Below, one piece after another: positions 6,930 through 14,417 of a stretch of DNA of 23,104 bases; positions within the stretch are counted from its first letter, which is position 1; every line of letters begins with the position of its first letter. The notes beneath the pieces are model-generated. The model saw only the letters and a program-made list of their open reading frames with translations. It was not told where the DNA came from and did not search any database. This stretch comes from a virus: IMG/VR virus record IMGVR_UViG_3300037041_000549, positions 1 to 23,104 of that record, one strand, 5' to 3'. The position numbers and the translations under genes are program-made.

Positions 6930-7772
6930 TCAGCGTTTTGCCTTCTGCTGGCGCTTGTAGGACATGACTTTCGAGAAGTCTCCGGTCCTTTCCGCGTCGG
7001 CTCGCAGGCGTTCAAGGGTTGAGTCCACAGCGCCCGATACTGGCCCGGTTCCCCGGACGGTTTTCTCTGGCGGCGTGGCCGCTTTACGGTTTTGAACTTT
7101 CAATTGCGTCTCCAGTTTTGCTACCGCAAATGCGAATTTCACAGGGTCTTGTATCGAGGCCAGTTCCTTCGCCTTGCTTGGGTTCTTGCCGAGTGCGTAT
7201 ACGAGCAGCGCGGGATTTTCAGCCCCCTGAAGCAAGACGCCCTGTTGCGTGACGTTGAAAGTTTCCGAGACTTGCGCCTCAGCATCTTCAAAGTCGCGCA
7301 CCTTGAGTTCACCACGGGCCTTGCCGTAGTTGTCAAGCTTCGCCTGCCAAGCGTTCTGTGCATCGAGTTCGGCGCGTCGCGCGCGGGCCTGAGCCTCGTC
7401 CGCTTTCGCCTTTCTCTCAAACCATGACGCCAGCTCACTCTCGTACTTCTCAGCATCGTAGTCGTACTCCTCAAGGCTTGGCTTCTTGCCGACAGTAATG
7501 GGCCTCTCGGCCGGTTGACTGACGGTTTTCAGCTTCTCCTCAAGCTCGCGCTTTTCGCGCTGCAACTGCCGGTGCTGTTTCCGCAACTCGCGCACCCATT
7601 CAGGCGCTTGAGCATGTTCCTCTTGAGGCGGCGCTTCCTCACCGATCGTTACCATGACCTCATCTTCGTCTACCTCGGGCTGGCTGGCGGGAGCCTCTGT
7701 TTCTTCGCCTATCTGCTCGGGTTGTTCAGTTTCGAGTTCTGGTACTTCGACCTCTGCCGTTTCGTCTAACAT
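6930..7772 (-). CDS. Scaffolding protein
   Basis: The 280-residue protein directly upstream of the coat gene is highly charged and helical. It has an acidic N-terminus (about 1-55, rich in Glu/Pro), then a coiled-coil-like stretch (WVRELRKQHRQLQREKREL, about 58-85) and an Ala/Glu/Lys helical middle (FERKAKADEAQARARRAEL). A conserved-looking QDPVKFAFAVAKLETQL region follows, and the C-terminus is basic and helical (ERLRADAERTGDFSKVMSYKRQQKAKR). In P22-type phages, scaffold (gp8, 303 residues) binds coat through a basic C-terminal helix-turn-helix and leaves before or during packaging. Position, charge distribution and the basic C-terminus support the call. A 110-base gap separates it from the upstream gene, and its ribosome site (GGGG, 5 bases away) is modest. 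Confidence 0.85.
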   Translation of the reverse strand: MLDETAEVEVPELETEQPEQIGEETEAPASQPEVDEDEVMVTIGEEAPPQEEHAQAPEWVRELRKQHRQLQREKRELEEKLKTVSQPAERPITVGKKPSLEEYDYDAEKYESELASWFERKAKADEAQARARRAELDAQNAWQAKLDNYGKARGELKVRDFEDAEAQVSETFNVTQQGVLLQGAENPALLVYALGKNPSKAKELASIQDPVKFAFAVAKLETQLKVQNRKAATPPEKTVRGTGPVSGAVDSTLERLRADAERTGDFSKVMSYKRQQKAKR

Positions 7773-7882
7773 AGTGACCCCATTGTACTCAGCCCAGAAC
7801 GGCGGGCCGGATGCCGTGATTCTTAACAGACTGGCGGCACTCGCCGCAGGATCAGCCTGTCAAGGGTTGAAAGCAGTATAGT

Positions 7883-8353
7883 TTATATTCTCATGAACCG
7901 CGCCACCATTTGCGCCAGGGCGCGAAGTTGGTCGTCGGTGAAGTCTGGCATCCCCTGCTGGCCTTGCGCGCCCTGTGGCGGCTGTGCGCCGCCCTGAGCG
8001 ACTGCCTGCATGAAGGCCGGCTGCGGCATCTGCGGCTGCAGCATGATCGCCTGCTCGGACGGTGCCGGAGCCGGTGCAGCGGCTGCGCCTTCCTCAAACA
8101 TCGCCGCAGTCGGCATCGGGCGCTTGTCCTCGGGCGTTGCTGGCCCCTTGAAGCCAAGGCGGCGCGTCTGATCTGCTTGGATCAGCGGCGCAAACTTCCC
8201 GAGACCACCGAACAGCCCGGCCACCGGGTTGACCGCTGCCGGAGCGATCCCTTTGAACGGCTCGTCTCCCATGGGCGGCTGCCCGTTCTGCTGGCCGTTG
8301 TTGAGCTGCGGCACTAACTTGCCGGTGAGCCTATCGAAGTTGAACAGGGCCAT
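7883..8353 (-). CDS. Pro/Gln/Ala-rich protein of unknown function (156 aa)
   Basis: The product starts MALFNFDRLTGKLVPQLNNG. It has a central AAVNPVAGLFGGLGKFAPL segment that could be a weakly hydrophobic amphipathic helix. A long low-complexity part rich in Pro, Ala, Gln, Met and Gly runs about 70-135. A short helical end reads TDDQLRALAQMVARFMRI. The TGAGG ribosome site includes the upstream stop. It lies between a coiled-coil protein and the scaffold. The composition recalls small ejection or head-interior proteins of podoviruses, but no family is recognised and this is only a suggestion. It returns to the GC-rich codon use of the scaffold gene, unlike the upstream gene's AT-rich 3' part. 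Confidence 0.65.
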   Translation of the reverse strand: MALFNFDRLTGKLVPQLNNGQQNGQPPMGDEPFKGIAPAAVNPVAGLFGGLGKFAPLIQADQTRRLGFKGPATPEDKRPMPTAAMFEEGAAAAPAPAPSEQAIMLQPQMPQPAFMQAVAQGGAQPPQGAQGQQGMPDFTDDQLRALAQMVARFMRI

Positions 8354-8363
8354 TTATTTTACC

Positions 8364-8879
8364 TCAGTGTAATTTTACACCCAAAAGAGTAAGTAAAATT
8401 CTGTTTTCCATTTCGTCAGTAAGTATTATTGACGTTATTGCATCATCTTCGTCCTGAAGTATCTCAAAAAGCTGATGCGATGCCGATTTAAGTTCTAAAT
8501 CCATTTCCTCCTGCATTTGAGTTTTAATAGTTTTTTCACCAAAAGCTATTTGCAGTTTTGCAATTTCCTTTTGCAAGCTTTGAATTTGATCTATTTCGCC
8601 TCGATAATCTTCAAGTTTTCTCGCAATTCTATTTGCCTGAGGTCGGTTTGACTGGCTAAGCGTTTTTGAAATGCTTAGCAAATCGTCATGATGTTCAGGG
8701 CTGAATTTCAGCAAAGATTCCTCAAGAATCTTTCTCTCTCTTGTCCATCCTTTAATCTTTTTATTTTTACGCGCTGGGCCAGCTTTACCACTCCCGCCAC
8801 CTACTTCGGGAGGATCAACAACGCCCCAGGCGTTTCCCCATGAACCACCCCAAGATTGCCCCCATGCAGACGAAACCAT
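8364..8879 (-). CDS. Trp-Gly-repeat / coiled-coil protein (171 aa)
   Basis: The N-terminus has a short repeat, AWGQSWGGSWGNAWG (residues 5-19), then a Gly/Pro linker and a basic patch (KAGPARKNKKIKGWTRERK, about 32-50). The rest is a charged helical, probably coiled-coil region (for example DYRGEIDQIQSLQKEIAKLQ). 'SWGxSWG' repeats are common at the ends of phage tail-associated proteins, where they precede a variable domain; that is remembered, not searched. The repeat part is GC-rich, but from about base 8770 downward the codons are clearly AT-rich. This makes the gene look like a conserved tip joined to a foreign body. The ATG follows the upstream stop directly (TAAATG). Function unknown. 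Confidence 0.65.
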   Translation of the reverse strand: MVSSAWGQSWGGSWGNAWGVVDPPEVGGGSGKAGPARKNKKIKGWTRERKILEESLLKFSPEHHDDLLSISKTLSQSNRPQANRIARKLEDYRGEIDQIQSLQKEIAKLQIAFGEKTIKTQMQEEMDLELKSASHQLFEILQDEDDAITSIILTDEMENRILLTLLGVKLH

Positions 8880-9665
8880 TTACGCCGGACCCCAAGGGTC
8901 TTGAGGCGCGCCTGTCCCAACCACTTGAACGCCATTCACGTATTCGACGTTTGCGCTGACGGTATCGGTCAAGCTCCTGTTGACGTATGCCCATACCTGC
9001 GCCGCTGTCAGTCCAGACGCTCCCGTATTCATAAGCTCGCCCATGCTTCCAGCTTCTGTATACGCAGATGCGAGCGCATTCCACACCGCTGCGGCGAGTG
9101 TCTGAGGCGACAATTCAGTGTATGGTGTGATTGCCCCCTGCATATTTCCATCGCCACGCGGCGTCACGGTGGCAGAAAATGTAATCGTAGTGCTTCCAGA
9201 AACACTACTTTCTGCGCCTATGCTCGCTGGTCCGACAACAAAGTTTACGCCAATTCCGCCAACAGCCTGAATAACTGCCGCAGCGCTGCCGGAGACAGAA
9301 AACGTAATACTGGCAGAGCCAATCGCAGAAACAATCAAATTTAGTTGCGAGGGGCCAACAGTAAACGAAAAGGTTGCATCACCTTGAGCGTTTACGCCAG
9401 CAGACATATTTAATGGGTTTGGCGTAACAGTTGCGCCTGTGAATGTGAACGCAGATATCTGCCCTGCTCGATATGGGATATTCCACGAACTAGGCGCGTA
9501 GTGCCCGGCCGGTATGCCGGCGAGTTCTGTTTCGATCCCCTGCCCGGCAGTGCTGTTTCTAAGGTCAGTCCTTCCCCACATGGACCGAGAGCCGGAAATA
9601 GCGCCCCCGCCTAATTGGCGCAGGGGCGACTGAGCGTTGATGGTTGTGTTTTGTTTTAGCCCCAT
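8880..9665 (-). CDS. Tail- or fibre-like protein with repetitive beta segments (261 aa)
   Basis: The N-terminus (1-60) contains QSPLRQLGGGAISGSRSMWG. The middle (roughly 85-170) is a run of similar beta segments: ATFSFTVGPSQL, ASITFSVSGSAAA, GVNFVVGPASIGA and TTITFSATVTP, spaced about 20-25 residues apart. The segment TLAAAVWNALASAYTEAGSMGELMN near 190-215 is a pattern I remember from many phage tail-associated proteins ('AxxVWxxxxxxYxxxGxMGxxL'). The protein ends in DPWGPA. The start overlaps the upstream gene's stop by ten bases. It probably forms an elongated, trimeric or solenoid-like virion component. The receptor-binding role is inference. Confidence 0.7.
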   Translation of the reverse strand: MGLKQNTTINAQSPLRQLGGGAISGSRSMWGRTDLRNSTAGQGIETELAGIPAGHYAPSSWNIPYRAGQISAFTFTGATVTPNPLNMSAGVNAQGDATFSFTVGPSQLNLIVSAIGSASITFSVSGSAAAVIQAVGGIGVNFVVGPASIGAESSVSGSTTITFSATVTPRGDGNMQGAITPYTELSPQTLAAAVWNALASAYTEAGSMGELMNTGASGLTAAQVWAYVNRSLTDTVSANVEYVNGVQVVGTGAPQDPWGPA

Positions 9666-10537
9666 CCGAATTCCACCGCGCCGTAAAAGTTAGTGCTGGC
9701 GGCTGTTGCTGATCCTGCAAAGTAAAGCCAGACAAGGCACGCGCCATCCATTACGCGTGGCAGGCTTGGGAGCTGGTTCAAAAGGTCGCGCTCGGCTGCT
9801 ACCGAAACAGTCGTCAATGGCAGCGTCAACAATGGTCTGGCAAGGCATAGCGCACCTGTGCCAGTGTTTGCCGCTGAGAAGGTAACCGACGCCACGTTTG
9901 AGACCCCAGTATCGCCAGACGCCAAAGGTAAAAACGGACCATAGTTGTTAGCGGCCGTTCCCGAGTGCGATATATGAGATGCAATCGCTGAGGCTGTCAT
10001 GGCCACAGTGACAGGCATTGTCCTGCCTCCTGTTGGCGTAGTGTTGCTGTACGATATGGAAATGTTTTGTGCGGTTGCACCGGCTGCTACCGTTTGCGCC
10101 CAGAACAGCCTGCATCCTGCACCGTTGGTGTATCTAAGCGTCGGCGTTCCGGTAAGGGTCTGCGCCACCGCTGAGTTGTTTGAGATACCTGGCCAATAGC
10201 CTTGTAAGTCCACCAGCATCAATTGTGCTGGAACGCCAGTGGCTACGCCGGTCACTGCACTTACGTTCAGGACGTGTTTTGTATCTGGCGACACGTTGCC
10301 GGCATTGGGTATTCCAAAAATCTGCGTGCCGTTGCCCGTTGTTTCATTACAGCTTCGCCAAGCAAGTGCTGTACCTGCCCACGCGTTGGCGACTGGCGTT
10401 CCACCAAGCGAACTAAACTCATACCACCGGCCAGCAGTTAAAGCAGCCGCGCCTGTAATTTTGTTCCAGTCTGAGCGCAGGAACTTCCCATTATTTGTGA
10501 TCTCGTTGACGAGATCATCCATGCTGCTAAAGCCCAT
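9656..10537 (-). CDS. Virion protein, paralogue 2 of a tandem pair (293 aa)
   Basis: This and the next gene upstream (10541-11404) are clearly related. Both begin MGF(S/N)S, have an N-terminal AG(R/V)W segment and then a P(V/I)xNAxxGxAL block. They share a C-terminal signature FxPLxxGDxGxxxxxSVxxS, PxxTxxLxxxxxxAE, then LPxxxxGAxLxxLxxxGSAT. The middle contains LLFWAQTVAAGATAQ-type beta strands and QLMLVDLQGYWPGI. No enzymatic motif is visible. The likely role is a structural shell, neck or fibre-base protein present alongside its paralogue, perhaps as a heteromer. A GGAG ribosome site overlaps the upstream stop. The family is unknown to me beyond a memory of such pairs in phage tail regions. 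Confidence 0.72.
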   Translation of the reverse strand: MGFSSMDDLVNEITNNGKFLRSDWNKITGAAALTAGRWYEFSSLGGTPVANAWAGTALAWRSCNETTGNGTQIFGIPNAGNVSPDTKHVLNVSAVTGVATGVPAQLMLVDLQGYWPGISNNSAVAQTLTGTPTLRYTNGAGCRLFWAQTVAAGATAQNISISYSNTTPTGGRTMPVTVAMTASAIASHISHSGTAANNYGPFLPLASGDTGVSNVASVTFSAANTGTGALCLARPLLTLPLTTVSVAAERDLLNQLPSLPRVMDGACLVWLYFAGSATAASTNFYGAVEFGWG

Positions 10538-10540
10538 AGT

Positions 10541-11404
10541 TTAACTCCAGATGATGTCCAGTTGTGCCCGAAAAGGAATTGGCGACGTAGCCGATCCGCG
10601 CAGTGTTAAAAATTGCAAAAATGCCCCGGGTTGCAAAGCGGGTAACGTCCCTGATTCCTTAAAAAATACTTTTTCTGCAACCGTGTTTTGCTCTAGTAGT
10701 TGCACCGTGAAAATAGGCTTACATAAAACAATGTTCACAAACCCGCCTATGCCTTGTGATAAAGAAACACTATCTATGCTTCTTATACCTTTATCGCCAT
10801 TGTCAAGCGGTATGAATGGAGTTAGAGATGACGAAACTACAGACAAGCCCGCCAAGTTGCATAGGTTGCCTATATTTGTAGACCCAAATAAATTGAAAGT
10901 CGATACTCGCCCGGATACTCCATCGGAGTTTGTGTAGGTCATTGTAACGGTGCTTAAGGCGCTTGCAGTTTGTGGCACTTGAACCACCGCGAACGCCTGC
11001 ACACCTTCGCCTGTTTGATAACGAGGAAGTAACTGCGTGTTATCAAAAGACTGCGCGGCCGTATCATCAGTATCTACCAATGGGTAAAACGCCAAATAGT
11101 CGCAAAACAGCGCTGTTACTGGCGGTGCTGCGGCGGACGTTCCTACTTGGACCATTGACACATACTTTGCGTCATTGATTTCAGGGCCTAGATAGATGCT
11201 TGAGTTTTTGTTGCCTACCAGCGGAGTAAGCTCAAGCGCAGAGCCGACATACGCGTTATATATCGGTATCCCTGCGCCGACGCTGGCGTCAGCCCAAACG
11301 CCAGCAATTGCGGCGGGAAGGCTAGACTTAAACACAAACGTATTCCAGAAACTCCCGTTTTCTGTCTGTGCCGTTGCAATGCCTGCAACACTGTTAAACC
11401 CCAT
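10541..11404 (-). CDS. Virion protein, paralogue 1 of a tandem pair (287 aa)
   Basis: Paralogue of the downstream 293-residue protein (shared pattern described there). Distinctive parts are AGVWADASVGAGIPIYNAYVG near residue 40, the aromatic DYLAFYPLVDTDD segment, YQTGEGVQAFAVVQVPQ, and the C-terminal FIPLDNGDKGIRSIDSVSLS and GTLPALQPGAFLQFLTLRGSAT. Its start ATGGGGTTTAA overlaps the stop of the small CxxC gene by 11 bases, so translation is probably coupled. The gene is AT-richer than the terminase genes upstream. Predicted to be beta-rich and secreted into no compartment; that is, a cytoplasmically assembled virion part. The precise location in the particle is unknown. Confidence 0.72.
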   Translation of the reverse strand: MGFNSVAGIATAQTENGSFWNTFVFKSSLPAAIAGVWADASVGAGIPIYNAYVGSALELTPLVGNKNSSIYLGPEINDAKYVSMVQVGTSAAAPPVTALFCDYLAFYPLVDTDDTAAQSFDNTQLLPRYQTGEGVQAFAVVQVPQTASALSTVTMTYTNSDGVSGRVSTFNLFGSTNIGNLCNLAGLSVVSSSLTPFIPLDNGDKGIRSIDSVSLSQGIGGFVNIVLCKPIFTVQLLEQNTVAEKVFFKESGTLPALQPGAFLQFLTLRGSATSPIPFRAQLDIIWS

Positions 11405-11528
11405 CGGGATTTTCCTCTGGAATGAGGTCTATTTGACCGTCTGGATGCAATGGGCAGCGCACAACCTCATCACTCCTTGTGTCAAAGCCTAGTATCCGCA
11501 AACAATGCGCGCATCTATATGACCACAT
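11394..11528 (-). CDS. 44-residue putative zinc-binding protein (CxxC...CxxH)
   Basis: A small gene read by hand on the minus strand. The product starts MWSYRCAHCLRILGF and contains RCPLHPDGQ, ending IPEENPDGV. C6-x2-C9 and C25-x2-H28 form one complete zinc-knuckle or zinc-ribbon ligand set, with the hydrophobic spacing typical of mini zinc ribbons. The ATG immediately follows the TAA of the upstream 146-residue gene (TAAATG), and the stop overlaps the next gene's start by 11 bases, so it is tightly packed in the operon. Possible roles are an assembly factor, a translational regulator of the Com type, or a nucleic-acid-binding protein. None is supported beyond the metal site and position. Confidence 0.65.
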   Translation of the reverse strand: MWSYRCAHCLRILGFDTRSDEVVRCPLHPDGQIDLIPEENPDGV

Positions 11529-11969
11529 TTAGTCCACCGTTACAGTCATTGCGCCTGCGGCAAATTGCGGTTGGATGCCGTTGCTTACAGAAAGGGCAGA
11601 TGCAAGCGACCCGCTCATCAGCAAATTGCCCGCGCCAGTGCTGTCAGTACCGATGCCAAAATAGGTAACGGTAGAACTTCCGCCTGTGCATTGCGGGAAT
11701 TGCACCAGCGCGGTATTGCTAACAGTTTGTGCCGTTAAGGTCCAGCCTGCGCCAGTTCTGGCAACAGCCACCCTTGCATATGACGTGTAACTTGCTTCGC
11801 TGGTTGACTGGTTACCAGCTTCGCCAGGATCGGCTGTGTGCAAACTAATGTAAAAGTTCCCTGCTGTTGCGGAGTTCTGCAACCCAGCGGCATCGCCTAT
11901 GTTTGCCCAATCATTGTTAAGAAAAAGCAGGTTAAGTAAGTTTGCCTCTGCGGCGTTCGTCATGCTCAT
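11529..11969 (-). CDS. Phage tail-fibre-like conserved protein (146 aa)
   Basis: The product matches from memory a widespread phage family often annotated 'tail fibre-like' or hypothetical. Its landmarks are TNAAEANLLNLLFLNNDWANIGD near the N-terminus, then GLQNSATAGNFYISLHTADPGEAGNQ, ASYTSYARVAVART, VQFPQCTGG, TYFGIGTDS and a final LSVSNGIQPQFAAGAMTVTV. The whole chain is beta-rich after an N-terminal helix. AAGGAAA is the ribosome site, 8 bases before the ATG. It is the first gene after the portal, at the start of a fibre/virion cassette inserted between portal and scaffold. A structural role is likely; the exact place in the virion is not known. Confidence 0.8.
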   Translation of the reverse strand: MSMTNAAEANLLNLLFLNNDWANIGDAAGLQNSATAGNFYISLHTADPGEAGNQSTSEASYTSYARVAVARTGAGWTLTAQTVSNTALVQFPQCTGGSSTVTYFGIGTDSTGAGNLLMSGSLASALSVSNGIQPQFAAGAMTVTVD

Positions 11970-11993
11970 GCGCTAATTTCCTTGGGTTATGTG

Positions 11994-14411
11994 TTAATCG
12001 GTTTCGATCCGAGTAATGCGGCCTTTTTCTCTAACGAGTCTTTTGGTTTTGTTTATTGCGTCGATAGCGCTTTGAGTATTCTGCAAATTGGCGACTGAAA
12101 ACTCACGTATAGCGTCACTTATTTTGGCAATTGATTCGCTCAGCTCTGAGACTTTTTGCGTCATAGCTTGATTCGCCTGATTCCCGCTGGTTTCGCTTGA
12201 TACTTTTTCCAGTGCGTTAGTTGCGGCAAACAATGCTCGGCTTGCTTCCGTCACTTTTTCGTTTATAACTTTTACTTCATCATTGGCTTGAGAACTAATT
12301 GCTGATTCTATTTTCACCCTACGAAGTTCATTTTCTAACCGCATGGCTTCTAATTCTAGCAGCTTTTTTTCATCTAGCTGTGTGACTGCCTGAACGCTCT
12401 CTTGCTGTGTAGGTTGTGTTTGTGGCTCGGATTGCCCCACTTTTGACAAGGTTTCGGCAGTTTTTGCCTGTGTAAGCTCTGCATCTGCCACGGTTTTGAC
12501 AACTTCGGCCCTCGCTTTTGCAGCTTTTGCCTGCGCTTCCTCGGCAGCAGCTTGTAAAAATATGGCGTTCGGGTCCTGTTGTTGGCCAGACTGCATTTGC
12601 TCTTGCATGAGTGCCATCGCTTCTTCTTGCGTGGGCTTGACCACGCCAAGCTTTAGCAGGCGTTGACGGAAGAAGTCGCGCACGTCTCCAATGCCTTCGC
12701 CCTCCATGTTCATGATGGCCATGGACTGCAACACCTGCGAGATTTCCTGGTCTTGCGTGATGGCGATCATGTTCATGAGCGCACGCACCGTTGCTTGGCG
12801 CTTGCTGCTTGATGACGGGCCGACATCCACGTTCACGTCGAACGTGGCTTTGGACAGGTCGTTTTCCATTTCGACTTCGCCAGTCTCGGACATCATGGGC
12901 CGCATCAGCTCGATGCTGTCCACTTCATCCTGAGCGCCGACCATTTTCATCTTGCGGCCTTTCTCGACGTACACGTCGCGGGCCATCTCCAGCCAGACTT
13001 CGCCGCAGCGCTTGACGGCCTTGCTCCAGTTGCTGATGTAGATAAAGCTCTGCATATCGACGCGTTGCTGAATCAGCTCGACGGCCTTGCCGCTGATGTT
13101 GCTCACCAGCTTGTCTGCTTGCTGCTGGTTGCCCAGCACGTCCTGCATGTCCTTCTCGGTGACAGTGAGCAGCGCTTCCATCGCTGGCGGCACCACGGGC
13201 GGCTTGGTGTAGCCAACCGGGCCAGTGGCGGCCTGGTTGCCGTTCTGGTCGGTCACAGGGTTGAGCAGCAGGTACGGATAGTTGCGCAGGTTGTCCTCGC
13301 TCCACATCAACTGATGGCCAGCGACTTGCTCGGGCAGGAAGATCGGCTTCTCGATGCTGGAGAGCGCGGCAATCTCGCCAAGCTTGGAGCGCTGCATGTT
13401 GGCAAGGCGCTGCGCGTCCTTGGCGAGGCGCACATGGCCCATGCAGCGCTCTACGTTGTCGATGTACCAGCGTTTACCGTAGACCGGAACAATCGGGATG
13501 CATTTGCCGGCGATGTGGCCAAGATCCTCCAGGATGCGCGCACCGTTCATCAGGTATTTTCTGACCTTGCGGCGCTTTACCTTCTTCTGCCGGACCTCAA
13601 CGGAGCCGATGGCCTCAAGCGTGCGCTCAAGCTCAGGGTCCGACTCAAAGTCGATCTCGCTGTAGCGGTCCTCGGTGCCGTCGAGGTTCTGATAAATGCG
13701 GATCGTCTCTTTGACATCCTCGACCCGGTAGTATTCTGCGATATAAACCACATCAGGCGTGAGCCAGTCGAACTCGGTCTGGTATACCTCCTTGGGCCAG
13801 CTTGCCGGGTCGTCGCCCCACTCGGCCTGATACGCGGCGCGGGTCACGGCGGTGATGACAAAGCAGCGCGTGGCGTCGGCCTTGTCCTGGCGCTTTGCGT
13901 TCAGGTCAAAGAATACGGAGCTGTCGGCGTCGAATATCGGCTCGATGCGGATGCGCTGGCGGTCGTTGTCCTCGTCGTACTCGTCTTCCCATTCAGTGCG
14001 GAGCCGGAACGCACCGAAGCCGCCAGCCACTGCTTCCTCGAAAGCGTTGTCGTAAGCTTCCTCGGCGCAGCTGTCCATCTCGTCAGCGCGGAACAGACCA
14101 TCGCACACGTCGGCCAGCTTGATGTCCTTGCTGCCATCCTTCGACACAAAGTCCACCGTGACGCGGTTGCTGCGGTATTCGCTGATGATGCGAAGGACGG
14201 CGCTTGCGATCTTGTTGACCTCAAACTTCGGTTTGTTCTCGAACTGCTCGCCCAGCGGTCCTTCCCACTGCGCCCCGGCAATGCTGTAGAACCGTCGGTC
14301 TTGCAGGCACTGGAGCCTTTCATCGCGGAGCGCCGACTGGATGTCATCGAACTCCTTGAGCGCTTCGGCGTGCAGGTTGGCAAGATACTGGTCTTTTGAA
14401 ATGCGGGCCAT
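11994..14411 (-). CDS. P22-type portal protein (805 aa) with long C-terminal coiled coil
   Basis: Follows the large terminase by six bases, with the Shine-Dalgarno GGAGGTAA overlapping the terminase stop. The N-terminal region (LQDRRFYSIAGAQWEG, FEVNKIASAVLRIISEYRSNR), the EAVAGGFGAFRLRTEWEDE region near residue 120-140 and the MGHVRLAKDAQRLANMQRS helix near 320-340 are typical of P22-like portals, which form the dodecameric DNA channel. The core ends near residue 615. Residues about 616-805 are Ala/Glu/Gln/Lys-rich and helical (AAAEEAQAKAAKARAEVVK, LEAMRLENELRRVKIESAI), fitting the long C-terminal barrel seen in P22 (725 residues). Here the C-terminal part is longer and is written in noticeably AT-richer DNA than the core. 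Confidence 0.93.
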   Translation of the reverse strand: MARISKDQYLANLHAEALKEFDDIQSALRDERLQCLQDRRFYSIAGAQWEGPLGEQFENKPKFEVNKIASAVLRIISEYRSNRVTVDFVSKDGSKDIKLADVCDGLFRADEMDSCAEEAYDNAFEEAVAGGFGAFRLRTEWEDEYDEDNDRQRIRIEPIFDADSSVFFDLNAKRQDKADATRCFVITAVTRAAYQAEWGDDPASWPKEVYQTEFDWLTPDVVYIAEYYRVEDVKETIRIYQNLDGTEDRYSEIDFESDPELERTLEAIGSVEVRQKKVKRRKVRKYLMNGARILEDLGHIAGKCIPIVPVYGKRWYIDNVERCMGHVRLAKDAQRLANMQRSKLGEIAALSSIEKPIFLPEQVAGHQLMWSEDNLRNYPYLLLNPVTDQNGNQAATGPVGYTKPPVVPPAMEALLTVTEKDMQDVLGNQQQADKLVSNISGKAVELIQQRVDMQSFIYISNWSKAVKRCGEVWLEMARDVYVEKGRKMKMVGAQDEVDSIELMRPMMSETGEVEMENDLSKATFDVNVDVGPSSSSKRQATVRALMNMIAITQDQEISQVLQSMAIMNMEGEGIGDVRDFFRQRLLKLGVVKPTQEEAMALMQEQMQSGQQQDPNAIFLQAAAEEAQAKAAKARAEVVKTVADAELTQAKTAETLSKVGQSEPQTQPTQQESVQAVTQLDEKKLLELEAMRLENELRRVKIESAISSQANDEVKVINEKVTEASRALFAATNALEKVSSETSGNQANQAMTQKVSELSESIAKISDAIREFSVANLQNTQSAIDAINKTKRLVREKGRITRIETD

Positions 14412-14417
14412 TGGACG

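Noticed and set aside
7773-7882. Possible scaffold promoter in the 110-base gap (TTGACA on the minus strand at 7863-7858; TATACT just before it)
   Set aside because: No -10 box lies 15-19 bases after the TTGACA, and no -35 box lies before the TATACT. A small GCGGC-GAGT-GCCGC hairpin is also there but has no T tract.
13065-14399. 444-codon plus-strand open frame
   Set aside because: Lies wholly antisense to the portal gene, has no recognisable motif, and arises from GC-rich codon structure.
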